Shown: positions 16,098 to 25,641, counted from the first letter of the stretch. The stretch is 64,000 nucleotides of DNA from Dyadobacter fermentans (GCF_019924045.1 NZ_JAHXBN010000017.1:248001-312000); one strand, 5' to 3'. The notes: a model not told the origin generated them from the letters alone. Made by a program: numbers and translations.

Positions 16098-18761
16098 ATG
16101 TTACAAAGAGCAAAATTATTGTTTCTGATGGCGCTGGCTTTGCCGGCGTCGGCCCAGAAGAATGCGGCTGAACATCCGCAGGTTACGGATATCTGGTTGG
16201 TTTTCAAGACCCATTTTGACCTCGGTTTCACTGATTTGCCGGAAAACGTGTTTCAAAGGTACCGGGGTGAAATGATGGATGGGGCGATGAAAATCATTGA
16301 CGATAATGCGCAACTCCCGCCTGAAAAGCGCTTTACCTGGACGGTGCCGGGCTGGCCGCTTAGCGAGCAGATTCTGGGGCCATTGCAAACGCCCGACCGT
16401 AAGCAGAAAATCGAAAAGGCGATCCGGGAAGGCGCGATCGCCGTGCATGCCTATCCGTTCACGACCCATACCGAATCGCTCGACTACGAAGATCTGGTCC
16501 GTGGGTTGGGATTTTCTTCAAAAGTAGCCCGGGCCTACGGATTACCGTTGCCCATCAGCGCCAAGTTGACGGACGTGCCCAGCCATTCGTGGGTGTTGCC
16601 GACGCTGCTGAACCGAGCGGGCGTTAAATTTCTTCAAATGGGCTGCAACCCGGCGAGCCAGTACCCGCGGGTGCCGCCGCTGTTCTGGTGGGAAGGCGCG
16701 GATGGATCGAGGATATTGTGTCAGTACACAGCGCTTTATGGGTCGGAGATTAAGCCCGGGGCCGATTGGCCGTGCCGTAATTACCTGGGTATGATCATGA
16801 CCAACGATAATGAGGGGCCTCCGTCAAAAGAGCACCTGGATGCTATTCTTCAAAAAATTGCAACCGATCTGCCCGGTGTAAGGGTGCATTTGGGGACGTT
16901 GGACGATTTCGCCCGCGCCGTTTTGAAAGAGAATCCGGAACTTCCTGTTATCAAAGGGGATATGCCCGATACGTGGATACACGGGATTATGGCCAACCCA
17001 AAGGAAACCGGGGTGGCAAGGAGAGTCCGGCCGATGGCTCCTGCGCTGGAAGGTTTGAATACACAAATGAAAATATGGCAATTGCCTGTCGCGTCTATTT
17101 CGGGTCAATTGGCAAAAGCTTATGAGCAAAGCCTTTTGTACGCCGAGCACACGTGGGGAATGAATGCGGAATACGGGCCACGGTACAGCTATGGCGAAGA
17201 TTGGAAAAAATGGATGCGCGAAGCGGAGGCTGAACCCGTACCCGCTAATGGTGACTATTCTCAATTAAAGAATAGCTCGGCCCGCCGCCCGGAGACGGGT
17301 AGCAAGCGAAAATGGCTGCATTCTTATGACGAGAAACGGCAGTACATGATGAATGCAGCGCAGATTGTGGATGGCGAGCTGGCCCGTCATCTCGAATTGC
17401 TGGCGAAGTCGGTCGGTATGGAAGGGAAGCGGATGGTCGTGTACAACCCGTTGCCGTGGAAGCGGTCGGGGATGGTAGAAATACCCTGGAAAAAGGGGGC
17501 GTACTTCCTGGCCCGCGACGTGCCGGCATCGGGTTATATATCATTTTCGGAAAAGGAGATCGGGCAGGCTGCCCGTACTACAAGCACAGTTTCCGCATTT
17601 GAAACGCCGCATTTTAGGGTCGTTTTTGATCTGCAAAAAGGGGGGATTTCGTCACTCGTTGATAAAAGGAGTGGTAAGGAGCTGATAGACAGCAGCCAGG
17701 GATACGTAGCCGGCCAGTTTCTGCATGAGCGATTCAGCAGCAATGAGGTAGGTGCGTGGTTTAACCGATACAGCCGGATCAAGGATGGCTGGGGGCTGAA
17801 TGACCTCGGTAAACCCGGTATGGCCAATGCGGCGCAGGTCCCGTACCTGGCGGTAACCCCGCAAAACTGGCATATCGATATCACCGGGTCCGATGCGGCC
17901 GACATCGCTACATTGATCCCCACCGACACCCGGGGCCTGGGCAAAGGCTACAAGATCGTTTTCACATTTCCAAAGCACGAAGGTTATGTAGATGTGGAAT
18001 GGTCTGTGGACTCCAAAACGCCGGAAAAGCATCCCGAAGGAGGCTGGCTGTGTTTCCCGCTCGCGGTGAAAGAGCCGGTTTTCACGGTGGGAAGGCTCGG
18101 AGGAATAATTGATCCATCGAAGGATATCATTGCAGGCACCAACAGGTACCTCATGGCGGTTAGCTCAGGCGTGGCCGTTACCGGGTCGGACCAATCGGGT
18201 GTGGGTCTCTCGCCGATCGATTCTCCATTGATCAGCCTGGGTGAACCGGGCTTGTGGAAATATTCGGAGAAGGATGGGCCCCGGAAGGCTGCCGTGTTCG
18301 TCAATATCTACAATAATATGTGGAACACCAATTTTCCGCTGTGGCAGGATGGTTCGTGGGGTGAAAAAGTGAGGATTTGGGGAATCGACGGAAAAACGGA
18401 GACGAACCAGGCACTCGTACGCAATGCGTGGGAGGCACGGCTGCCCTTGCTTACCGGCGCAGCCGACGGTCCCAAAGGCCAGCTTTCCACCCGGCAGGAG
18501 GGATTGACTGTTTCAAGAAAAGGCACGCTGGTAACCGCTTTCGGTGATAACCCGGATGGAGCCGGAACGGTGCTGCGCCTGTGGGAGCAAGCAGGTGAGG
18601 CCGGGGATGTAACGGTTTCTTTTCCCGAAAAGTCAAAGTTTACAAAAGCCACTCCGGTCAACCTTCGTGGAGAGGTGGCGGGGAAACCTGTTTCCGTGAC
18701 GCGCGGTAAGCTCCGTTTCTCCCTCGGCGCGTACCAGCCTGCCAGCTTTTTGCTGGAATAA
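16098..18761 (+). CDS. Secreted GH38-like alpha-mannosidase (DUF5054 type)
   Basis: An 887-residue protein. I chose the ATG at 16098 because a signal peptide starts there (MLQRAKLLFLMALALPASAQ); the frame is open upstream within the isomerase gene end. The N-terminal barrel begins with FKTHFDLGFTDL, which matches the His-x-Asp metal motif near the start of GH38 enzymes. Further conserved-looking blocks are HAYPFTTHTESLD and HTWGMNAEYG. The C-terminal half is beta-rich, as in GH38. The enzyme probably removes alpha-mannose units in the periplasm, feeding the adjacent isomerase. Classification into DUF5054 rather than a named GH38 subfamily is from memory of that family; activity on mannose is supported by context rather than proven. 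Confidence 0.72.
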   Translation: MLQRAKLLFLMALALPASAQKNAAEHPQVTDIWLVFKTHFDLGFTDLPENVFQRYRGEMMDGAMKIIDDNAQLPPEKRFTWTVPGWPLSEQILGPLQTPDRKQKIEKAIREGAIAVHAYPFTTHTESLDYEDLVRGLGFSSKVARAYGLPLPISAKLTDVPSHSWVLPTLLNRAGVKFLQMGCNPASQYPRVPPLFWWEGADGSRILCQYTALYGSEIKPGADWPCRNYLGMIMTNDNEGPPSKEHLDAILQKIATDLPGVRVHLGTLDDFARAVLKENPELPVIKGDMPDTWIHGIMANPKETGVARRVRPMAPALEGLNTQMKIWQLPVASISGQLAKAYEQSLLYAEHTWGMNAEYGPRYSYGEDWKKWMREAEAEPVPANGDYSQLKNSSARRPETGSKRKWLHSYDEKRQYMMNAAQIVDGELARHLELLAKSVGMEGKRMVVYNPLPWKRSGMVEIPWKKGAYFLARDVPASGYISFSEKEIGQAARTTSTVSAFETPHFRVVFDLQKGGISSLVDKRSGKELIDSSQGYVAGQFLHERFSSNEVGAWFNRYSRIKDGWGLNDLGKPGMANAAQVPYLAVTPQNWHIDITGSDAADIATLIPTDTRGLGKGYKIVFTFPKHEGYVDVEWSVDSKTPEKHPEGGWLCFPLAVKEPVFTVGRLGGIIDPSKDIIAGTNRYLMAVSSGVAVTGSDQSGVGLSPIDSPLISLGEPGLWKYSEKDGPRKAAVFVNIYNNMWNTNFPLWQDGSWGEKVRIWGIDGKTETNQALVRNAWEARLPLLTGAADGPKGQLSTRQEGLTVSRKGTLVTAFGDNPDGAGTVLRLWEQAGEAGDVTVSFPEKSKFTKATPVNLRGEVAGKPVSVTRGKLRFSLGAYQPASFLLE

Positions 18762-18863
18762 TGCCCCGTTGGTTGCGGGACTTTGATGGGTTCGTTTTGC
18801 TTATTATTTCCGGGCGTGGTCAAAATTGCTATTTTTGCTTTTGTCTATCTGCAATCCGTCAAT

Positions 18864-19595
18864 ATGAAATTTAGTATCGATCACAAGAGTCCTGTTCCTT
18901 TGCATATCCAGGCAGAGAACCTATTACGCAACATGATCAACTCTCCGGAGCACCTGGATGGGAAGTTCTTGCCGAATGAGGTGGAGCTGGCAAAACGGTT
19001 GGCCATTTCCCGGTCGACCTTGCGCCAGGCGCTCAACAAGCTGGTATATGAAGGGCTGCTTATCCGGAAAAAGGGAGTCGGTACGAAAGTGACGGAGCCG
19101 GTAATTAGTTCAAAATCAAAAAACTGGCTGAGTTTTACGCAGGAGATGAATGCGCGCGGAATTATCGTCAAGAATTTCGAGCTGCATGTAACCTGGGTGA
19201 CGCCCGACGAGAAAATCGCCAATTTTTTTGACATCGGTACCGACAAAAAGGTCCTGAAATTGGAGCGGCTCCGGGGTAAAGCCGAAGGACCGTTTGTGTA
19301 TTTTATCTCCTATTTCCACCCAAGAGTAGGGCTTACAGGCGAGGAGGATTTCAAACGCCCATTGTACGACATTCTCGAAAAAGACCATATGGTGATCGCT
19401 ACGCTTTCCAAGGAAGAGGTGAGCGCGATCGCCGCCGATAAGTTCACCGCCGCCAAGCTGGAAGTTGAACCCGGAAGTCCCATTCTTTTTAGAAAACGTT
19501 TCGTGTTCGACCAGGGCGAACGGCCTATCGAATATAATATTGGCTATTACCGCGCCGACAGTTTCGTGTATACAGTTGAAAGCGTAAGGGAATAG
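18864..19595 (+). CDS. GntR/HutC-family transcriptional regulator with UTRA effector domain
   Basis: A 243-residue protein starting at the ATG at 18864; the open frame upstream has no plausible protein character. Residues ~10-75 are the winged helix of GntR regulators (LPNEVELAKRLAISRSTLRQ, then LLIRKKGVGT). Residues ~90-240 are a UTRA domain, which in HutC-type proteins binds a sugar phosphate or similar effector. It lies 102 bp after the mannosidase and ends at a strong terminator. A -7-like TATTTTTG at 18830-18837 may give it its own promoter. Palindromes of the form TGT-N4-ACA, typical of GntR sites, lie upstream of the propeller gene, susC and the ROK gene, so it most likely controls this whole locus (inference). 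Confidence 0.9.
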   Translation: MKFSIDHKSPVPLHIQAENLLRNMINSPEHLDGKFLPNEVELAKRLAISRSTLRQALNKLVYEGLLIRKKGVGTKVTEPVISSKSKNWLSFTQEMNARGIIVKNFELHVTWVTPDEKIANFFDIGTDKKVLKLERLRGKAEGPFVYFISYFHPRVGLTGEEDFKRPLYDILEKDHMVIATLSKEEVSAIAADKFTAAKLEVEPGSPILFRKRFVFDQGERPIEYNIGYYRADSFVYTVESVRE

Positions 19596-19622
19596 CCGGA
19601 CATAATCTTTAAACCTACTCGG

Positions 19623-19667
19623 GAGAGCCGCAGGTCCGTACATGATCGGATAGGCGGCTCTCTTTTT
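19623..19667 (+). terminator. Intrinsic terminator after the gntR gene
   Basis: GAGAGCCGC (19623-19631) pairs with GCGGCTCTC (19654-19662) and is followed by TTTTT. It ends the propeller-isomerase-mannosidase-gntR transcript 27 bp after the stop codon. Confidence 0.82.
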
Positions 19668-20175
19668 GTTTATCCATATCATTTCGGCTGGGCAACGGGC
19701 TATCATAAAAGGTCAAACGAGTATTAACCAGTCACAGTAATTGTACATACATTTATCGCCCTTTTGCGTATAGCTCAATGGGTTTCTTGTTTTTGTAGAA
19801 GCGTGTATACTTATAAAATTCATACAAAATCAATGAATTATTATTGTTGATATTATTTGTATGTTCGAATATATGTTTATATGTTTGTACATATTAAAGT
19901 GCGATTACCGATAATATCATAACCGAATAACGTGAGCCTCGCTCCGAAGGCTACTGCATTGCTTTTGTTTCGGAAAAGGGCAAAGCAAAAGGCCGATAGG
20001 ACTGCCTGGTGGAGCAATTGCGGCGTAATGGCCGTGTGCAATCTGTGCAGAATGCAGCGACGTTTACCTATTACCGTTATACATATCATCAGCAAACCCG
20101 GAAGAATTGACGATCATAACCCAGCAGGCTTCCCGGCCGGCAGGGAGGGACTTTATTAATTAAATCTTGCCTTTT
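19668..20175. other. Long regulatory and leader region upstream of susC
   Basis: About 500 bp without a convincing gene. The left part (to ~19910) is AT-rich and holds the operator/promoter described separately. The right part (~19920-20170) is of ordinary base composition and would be an unusually long 5' leader if transcription starts near 19895. A 75-codon frame at 19932-20159 exists, but its residue make-up (Lys/Arg/Cys rich, no domain) does not convince me. A small GC-rich inverted repeat occurs around 20130-20150. No other structure was recognised. Confidence 0.5.
19856..19894 (+). promoter_or_regulatory. susC promoter overlapped by GntR-type operator (site B)
   Basis: TTTG (19856-19859), a 20-bp spacer and TATGTTTG (19880-19887) match the Bacteroidota -33/-7 consensus (TTTG-N19/20-TAnnTTTG). 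The -7 box lies inside the perfect palindrome ATATGT-TTGT-ACATAT (19879-19894), and a second degenerate copy (GTATGT-N4-ATATAT, 19859-19874) fills the spacer. Binding there would block the promoter, as expected for a repressor. Confidence 0.65.
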
Positions 20176-23100
20176 ATGAAACCAAAACTACTGACTGAAA
20201 ATGGGCACGGTGCGTCGTGTACCTTGTGGGGGATTGCGTTGATGGGGTTTCTCGCTCCTATGACGTGGGCGAATGCCGGTCCGCTCAGTCGCGCCCCGGG
20301 CGGGCGTCTGCCAGGCGTACCAACGTCCGGCATTGCCACACATGTAGCACACCCAACCCGGGCCGAACGAGCCGTTTCCGGAAAGGTTACGGATGAAAAC
20401 AATGCCGGAATTCCGGGCGTCAACATCCTGGAAAAGGGAACCAATAATGGTGTGGTATCCGATCAGGATGGGAATTACTCCATCCGGGTGAAAGACGAAA
20501 ACAGCGTGCTGGTTTTTTCCTACATCGGCTACACGAGCAAGGAAGTCAAGGTCGGCTCGCAGTCGGCGATCGCAGTGAAGCTGGATGTCTCGCCCCAGGA
20601 ACTGAACGACGTGGTGGTGGTTGGCTACGGAACGCAGAAACGGTCGGAACTGACCAATGCCGTTGTGCAGACAACCGGTGCGGAGATCAAGAAATCCAAT
20701 GCGGTGTCACTGTCCAACTCGCTCGCGGGCCGCATGGCCGGGGTGTATGTGACGCAACGGAGCGCTGCGCCGGGTTTCGACGATTCACAGATCCTCGTGC
20801 GGGGCGCCGGTACGTATCGCAATACTTCGGCGCTGATCGTAATCGACGGGGTGGCTAATGCCGATCCCGACGGCTTGAACCGCCTCGATCCCAATGATAT
20901 CGAATCTATTTCCGTCTTGAAAGACGCTTCTGCGGCTATTTACGGCGCGCAATCGGCGGGAGGGGTTATTCTTGTTACTACCAAAAGAGGTACAACCGGA
21001 AAGCCTGCATTCGACTTTTCTACCACGCAATCATGGCAATCGCCGACGATGAAAGTGAAGTCGGCCGATGCATTCCAGTATATGAAGGTGCTGAACGACA
21101 GAAGAGCGCTGGAAGGAACGCCGCCGGACTTTCCCGATGCATTGGTAGAGGCATTCAGAACAGGCCAGCGCCGGCCGGAAAACTGGTGGAATGCCCTTAT
21201 TGGCCCGCCGGTGCGGCAAACACGCTACTCGCTCACCATGCGGGGAGGTACCGACCGAGTGAGGTATTTCCTGTCGTTGGGTACGGCTTCGCAAGGCGGT
21301 ATCCTGCGTGGTGATACCAAGTCGAAGCTGAGACAATACAACGTAAGGAGTAACATCGACGTAACGGTAACCAAAGATTTTGAGGTAGGTCTCGATCTTT
21401 CAGTTCGTGAAAAATATACCCAGACACCGCAGGGTGGCGCCGGTGGGGAAGTGGGTGCGCTTGCAAGCACAAGCCCGTTGCAGGAAGCCTATATCGGTGG
21501 GGATTACCGCTATCCCGGTGAAGGATGGTCGCATTTGAACCCGGCCGCGCGCCTGCAAAGCCCCGGCTACCGCAGATACAAGGCCGACGTGGCCAGCGGA
21601 ACGCTGCGGGCCAAGTACAGCATTCCGTTCGTGAAAGGATTGGCGCTGGACGGTTACCTGTCGCTGGTTAAAACGGTGGATTACAATAAGCAGTTTAACT
21701 ACGTATGGCCCTATTATGAGCGTGCTCCGGATGGATCGATTGTGAAAAAGCAATCGAGAACGGTGGAGGATATTGGTCTGCGGGAGGATTTTAAACAAAG
21801 CCTGCGTACCACCGGAAACGTGAAGCTCTCATATGCCACTACGTTTGCACGAGACCATAAAATAAATGCATTTGTGGCCTATGAGCAGATGAGTTACAAC
21901 GACAACCTGTTCTGGGCGCAGCGCCTCGGCTACGATTCGCCGCTCATCGACCAGCTTTTTGCCGGAAGTACCAACCGGGCGAACTGGAACAATGACGGAA
22001 CAGCTACCGAATCGGGCCGCCAGAACTTTTTCGGACGCGTGAGCTACGACTTCAAGGAAAAATACCTTTTTGGTTTCAGTGCGAGGTATGACGGTTCGCC
22101 GATTTTCCCGAAAGAAACCCGGTTTGGATTTTTCCCGCAAGTATCTGCCGGCTGGGTGATCAGTAATGAGGCCTTCATTCCGAAGAATATCATCAGTAAT
22201 CTGAAACTGAGAGCATCCTGGGGGCGACTGGGTAACGACCGGGTAAATCCGTTCCAGTACATCGCTGCCTATGGCTATGACGCCGGTTGGGTAGTGAATG
22301 GGGTGGATGCCCGCGGGATTGCCGTGAAGTCGACACCGAACCCGAATATCACGTGGGAAGTGAGCGAAAAGACCGATTTGGGTCTGGAAGCGGCATTTTT
22401 GAATAACCGCCTGACGTTCGAGGCCGATATTTTCAAAAACAAAACTTCCAATATTCTCGGCAGAAGGCAGGCTTCGATTCCCAGCTACACCGGTTTGATC
22501 CTGCCGGATGAGAACATTGGTAAGATGAACAGCCAGGGTATCGAATTGCAGGCGGGCTACCGGCACAACTTCTCGAATCTCACGCTGCGTATCAACGGAA
22601 ATATCTCATATAACAAAAATGAGATTGTCTATTTCGATGAAACCCCTCAGGCCGAGCCTTATCAAAAGCTGGAAGGGCAGCCGTTCGGCTCGCGCCTGGT
22701 TTACAAGGCCATCGGCATCTACCGGACGCAGCAGGATCTGGACAACAGCGTGAAATATCCGGGCGCGACTTTGGGCGGGCTGATTTTTGCCGACCTGAAC
22801 AACGACGGTAAAATCGACAGCAACGACCGTTACATGTTCAATACCACTAATAATACCGATGCTACCACCGGGGTTACGACCATTTTCCCAAGTACACAAT
22901 ATGGTGTGAGCGTAGGATTGAACTACAAAGACTTCGATCTCACGATGTTGTTGCAAGGCCAAAGTGGCGCCAAGTTCCGTTTGAGCACAGGATTCAACTC
23001 CGGTGCGGGAGGTAATGGTCTGGAATACGTAGCGTTGAACAGCTATTCCAAGGAGAATGTAAATGCGGAGTTGCCGATGATCGCTCCGACAGGTCTTGCC

Positions 23101-23361
23101 AATTCGGACAGCGACTTCTATTACCATAAGGCGACCTGGATGCGCATGAAAAACATGCAGCTGGGTTATACGCTTCCCAAAAGCCTGCTTTCGAAAGCAA
23201 GGATTACCGCTCTGCGGATCTACGTTTCAGGGGATAATGCATTCATGCTCTTCAATTCGCTTAAAAAGTATGGCAATGGTGACCCCGAATTCCTAAGCGG
23301 AAACGGTGGTGCGTATCCTAATATGAAGACCCTGAGCTTCGGCCTCAATCTTACTTTCTAA
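20176..23361 (+). CDS. SusC-family TonB-linked outer-membrane transporter
   Basis: A 1061-residue protein, started at the ATG at 20176 in preference to a TTG three codons earlier. The N-terminus carries a hydrophobic export signal (~15-38). A carboxypeptidase-regulatory-like domain follows (~70-150, VSGKVTDENNAGIPGVNI), then the SusC plug with VVVVGYGTQKRSELTNAV and SISVLKDASAAIYG, and a large beta-barrel ending in LTF. No STN domain is present, so signalling through an anti-sigma factor is not expected; control by the GntR protein through the palindrome at the promoter fits better. It forms a lidded import complex with the SusD product encoded 12 bp downstream, taking up oligosaccharides. 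By context the cargo is probably a mannose-containing glycan (inference). Confidence 0.95.
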   Translation: MKPKLLTENGHGASCTLWGIALMGFLAPMTWANAGPLSRAPGGRLPGVPTSGIATHVAHPTRAERAVSGKVTDENNAGIPGVNILEKGTNNGVVSDQDGNYSIRVKDENSVLVFSYIGYTSKEVKVGSQSAIAVKLDVSPQELNDVVVVGYGTQKRSELTNAVVQTTGAEIKKSNAVSLSNSLAGRMAGVYVTQRSAAPGFDDSQILVRGAGTYRNTSALIVIDGVANADPDGLNRLDPNDIESISVLKDASAAIYGAQSAGGVILVTTKRGTTGKPAFDFSTTQSWQSPTMKVKSADAFQYMKVLNDRRALEGTPPDFPDALVEAFRTGQRRPENWWNALIGPPVRQTRYSLTMRGGTDRVRYFLSLGTASQGGILRGDTKSKLRQYNVRSNIDVTVTKDFEVGLDLSVREKYTQTPQGGAGGEVGALASTSPLQEAYIGGDYRYPGEGWSHLNPAARLQSPGYRRYKADVASGTLRAKYSIPFVKGLALDGYLSLVKTVDYNKQFNYVWPYYERAPDGSIVKKQSRTVEDIGLREDFKQSLRTTGNVKLSYATTFARDHKINAFVAYEQMSYNDNLFWAQRLGYDSPLIDQLFAGSTNRANWNNDGTATESGRQNFFGRVSYDFKEKYLFGFSARYDGSPIFPKETRFGFFPQVSAGWVISNEAFIPKNIISNLKLRASWGRLGNDRVNPFQYIAAYGYDAGWVVNGVDARGIAVKSTPNPNITWEVSEKTDLGLEAAFLNNRLTFEADIFKNKTSNILGRRQASIPSYTGLILPDENIGKMNSQGIELQAGYRHNFSNLTLRINGNISYNKNEIVYFDETPQAEPYQKLEGQPFGSRLVYKAIGIYRTQQDLDNSVKYPGATLGGLIFADLNNDGKIDSNDRYMFNTTNNTDATTGVTTIFPSTQYGVSVGLNYKDFDLTMLLQGQSGAKFRLSTGFNSGAGGNGLEYVALNSYSKENVNAELPMIAPTGLANSDSDFYYHKATWMRMKNMQLGYTLPKSLLSKARITALRIYVSGDNAFMLFNSLKKYGNGDPEFLSGNGGAYPNMKTLSFGLNLTF

Positions 23362-23373
23362 TTCAGATAACCT

Positions 23374-25230
23374 ATGAAATATTTAGTTATAAAAAATCAG
23401 GTAATGAAGCGGGCATTAACGATGTCGGTCGTCGGCATCATTGCCGCGGCTACTTCCTGTAACGTGCTCGACAAGAAGCCGCTGGACGCGATATCGGATG
23501 AGGCGGTATTTAATGATGCGGTTTTTCTTCAGAACTATGTGTACAATATCTATAACGGGATCAAGCCGCCCTGGGCGCCTGGTACCGGCGGCTATGATGC
23601 GCTGACGGACATTGCAGTGAACCAACCCGAAACCCATGAGCGCTCGGCAGGTATCCGCAACTACATTGAAGGAAATATGACCGCGGACAATGTTTCGGAT
23701 CTGGCCGCGATGCAAGATGGCACGCCGCTTTGGAATTATGAATACGGCTTTATCAGAAAGGCAAACGTATTTTTTGAGAATATCGAGAAATCGAGTATTC
23801 CCGCCGATAAACTGGATCCCATGAAGGGCGAAGTACATTTCCTGCGTGCGTGGATGTATTTCGAATTGATGCGAACATTTGGTGGCGTACCCATTATTAC
23901 AAACAGTTTTCAGCTGAACTCGGAGAGTTTTGACGTACCCCGGAATACGTTCGATGAATGCGCGAAGTTTGTATTGGAAGAGTCGGATAAGGCTATCGGA
24001 TTTTTGAATGGAGTGCCGGTCAATACCGGAAAGATCAGCAAAGCGGCAGCGATGGCGCTCAAGGCGAGGGTGCTGCTTTTTCTGGCAAGTCCGCTCAACA
24101 ATCCTTCCAACGACATGGCCAAATGGAAAGCCGCCGAAACGGCTACCAAGGCTGTTCTCGACCTGGGCTTTACGCTGCACCCGGAATATGCTGCGCTGTT
24201 TAAGAAGCCTTTGAAAACAGATGAAACCATCTTCGGGAAGTCGTTCACACCTGCTACCCGGATACCCGGCTGGGGTTACAATTACGACTACTGGCCCAGC
24301 GGTTTCGATGCGCAGCAGCGGATCGTTCCGACGCAGAACTTCGTAAATATGTTCCAGATGACCAACGGCGAATATCCCTACCTGGCCGACGGCGTGACGG
24401 TGAATGCGGCTTCGGGTTACGACCCACAGAAGCCGGAGAAAAACCGGGACCCAAGATTTTATGACGCGGTGATTTATCCCGGTGCGGGACCGCTTAATAT
24501 CGTAGACGGTTCGAAAAGTACCGAGCGCCTGTACGAATATTGGGAAGATGCCAATCCAAACCCAGACAATGCGCCTCCTTATATTAACCCTAACAAAGTA
24601 GACCCTAAAAACGGCCAGAACTTGTTTGACTTCGGCCGCGATTCGAAAACCTACTGGGTAAAAGGGCTCACGCCTTTCCACTGGCGGGTACAAACGGGTT
24701 ACACTTTCAAAAAGACCGACGACTTTGTCGGCCCGCGCGCGAGCTTTGATTATGACTATAACCAGGTGGTGGTGTTTATGAGGTTGACTGAGTTTTTCCT
24801 GAACTACGCCGAAATCGAAATGGCATTGGGCAACGAGGCAGTTGCAAGGGAATATATCAATAAGGTGAGAAAGCGGGCGTCGGTGCATATGCCCGATGTG
24901 AAAAGTACGGGTGCAGATCTGGTGCGGGTGTACCGGAACGAAAGGGCTATCGAGTTGCATTTGGAGGATTCCCGTTTCTTCGACCTTATGCGTTGGAAGG
25001 CGGCCCCCGGAAATGTGGATATAGCGGTGAGAGGGCTTACAAAAGTTACCATGGACTGGACAGGTGCTAAGCCGGGGGACGCTCTGGGAAAACTATCCTA
25101 TACCTACGGCGTGATTCCCGAAGCCGAGGTACGGAAGCCCTGGAAGGGCGACCATTATTATCTTTTCCCAATCCCGAATACGGAGATCCGGAAAAGTAAT
25201 GGCGCGCTTAAACAGAACCCGGGCTATTGA
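23374..25230 (+). CDS. SusD/RagB-family glycan-binding lipoprotein
   Basis: A 618-residue outer-membrane lipoprotein. A lipobox-like AATSC places the lipidated Cys at residue 29; an internal ATG at 23404 gives a more standard signal (Cys at 19) and may be the true start. The N-terminal TPR-like SusD region (~30-250) and the C-terminal half, with the typical LTEFFLNYAEIEMALG and NERAIELHLEDSRFFDLMRW blocks, place it in the SusD family. It acts as the surface lid that captures oligosaccharide for the SusC pore encoded just upstream. The pair is closed by the terminator at 25283-25314. Ligand cannot be read from sequence. Confidence 0.95.
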   Translation: MKYLVIKNQVMKRALTMSVVGIIAAATSCNVLDKKPLDAISDEAVFNDAVFLQNYVYNIYNGIKPPWAPGTGGYDALTDIAVNQPETHERSAGIRNYIEGNMTADNVSDLAAMQDGTPLWNYEYGFIRKANVFFENIEKSSIPADKLDPMKGEVHFLRAWMYFELMRTFGGVPIITNSFQLNSESFDVPRNTFDECAKFVLEESDKAIGFLNGVPVNTGKISKAAAMALKARVLLFLASPLNNPSNDMAKWKAAETATKAVLDLGFTLHPEYAALFKKPLKTDETIFGKSFTPATRIPGWGYNYDYWPSGFDAQQRIVPTQNFVNMFQMTNGEYPYLADGVTVNAASGYDPQKPEKNRDPRFYDAVIYPGAGPLNIVDGSKSTERLYEYWEDANPNPDNAPPYINPNKVDPKNGQNLFDFGRDSKTYWVKGLTPFHWRVQTGYTFKKTDDFVGPRASFDYDYNQVVVFMRLTEFFLNYAEIEMALGNEAVAREYINKVRKRASVHMPDVKSTGADLVRVYRNERAIELHLEDSRFFDLMRWKAAPGNVDIAVRGLTKVTMDWTGAKPGDALGKLSYTYGVIPEAEVRKPWKGDHYYLFPIPNTEIRKSNGALKQNPGY

Positions 25231-25282
25231 TCAGGCATAAATTCTCATAGAGTGAATTAGTAAATAGTTGAGGTATTTGGGA

Positions 25283-25314
25283 CCAATGGCGGGGTATACC
25301 CGCCATTGGCTTTT
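25283..25314 (+). terminator. Intrinsic terminator after susD
   Basis: CCAATGGCGGG and CCCGCCATTGG form a perfect 11-bp stem with loop GTATA, followed by CTTTTA. It ends the susCD transcript about 50 bp past the stop codon; with weaker T-tracts it may allow some read-through. Confidence 0.8.
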
Positions 25315-25411
25315 ATAGACGGTTCTCGTAAAAACTCCTGCTGGGCACCTGCGGAAAGGGGTCGCCAGCTGGCAGGAATGAGCCTTCCAGTATATGTATA
25401 TTGTGAGTTTC

Positions 25412-25429
25412 GATATGTATATACATATC
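25412..25429. promoter_or_regulatory. Candidate GntR operator (site C), perfect 18-bp palindrome
   Basis: GATATGTATATACATATC is a perfect palindrome and contains ATATGT-ATAT-ACATAT, identical in both half-sites to the susC promoter site. It is 213 bp upstream of the ROK gene. Confidence 0.6.
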
Positions 25430-25602
25430 ATACATATTGGCTGAATTTCGACGAAAAATTTCTGTTTCTCTTAGAGCTTGTAGAACTAAAATACAAAACG
25501 ATATCTGATGCAATTTTTGTAATTAATTTAAAATCAATTATTTATATTTATGATGGATTATTTTTGTATGTTGATTTAATGCAACTTTTTTGACTGTTAG
25601 TG

Positions 25603-25626
25603 ATATGTTTGTATATTTGAACATAT
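25603..25626 (+). promoter_or_regulatory. Candidate promoter/operator (site D) of the ROK-porter operon
   Basis: TATGTTTG (25604-25611) matches the TAnnTTTG -7 box. It overlaps ATATGT-TTGT-ATATTT, 14 of 16 bases like the susC site, with a further ACATAT at 25621-25626. The start codon is 16 bp further on. No clear -33 TTTG is seen, so the promoter call is tentative. Confidence 0.5.
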
Positions 25627-25641
25627 ATTACAAAGTCCCTT

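Larger units (their letters stand above)
25315..25641. other. AT-rich regulatory region upstream of the ROK kinase gene
   Basis: About 330 bp without a gene. It carries two operator-like palindromes (listed separately at 25412-25429 and 25603-25626). It also holds a possible -7 box TATTTTTG at 25559-25566 with no good -33 partner. Base composition is much more AT-rich than the flanking genes, as is usual for Bacteroidota promoters. A 95-codon open frame across it has no protein character. Confidence 0.5.

Noticed and set aside
19932..20159. A 75-codon plus-strand frame upstream of susC as a small gene
   Set aside because: No ribosome site, domain or signal; composition looks like untranslated leader. 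Kept only as a note in the leader entry.
23416..24960. A 514-codon open frame on the minus strand inside the first susD gene
   Set aside because: It is antisense to a clear SusD protein and has no domain or signal; long antisense frames are expected from codon bias here.
25380..25440. Short tandem repeat or CRISPR-like array in the AT-rich region
   Set aside because: Only palindromic operator-like sequences without regular spacing.
25306..25593. A 95-codon frame over the ROK promoter region
   Set aside because: It runs through the palindromes and AT-rich promoter DNA and lacks protein character.
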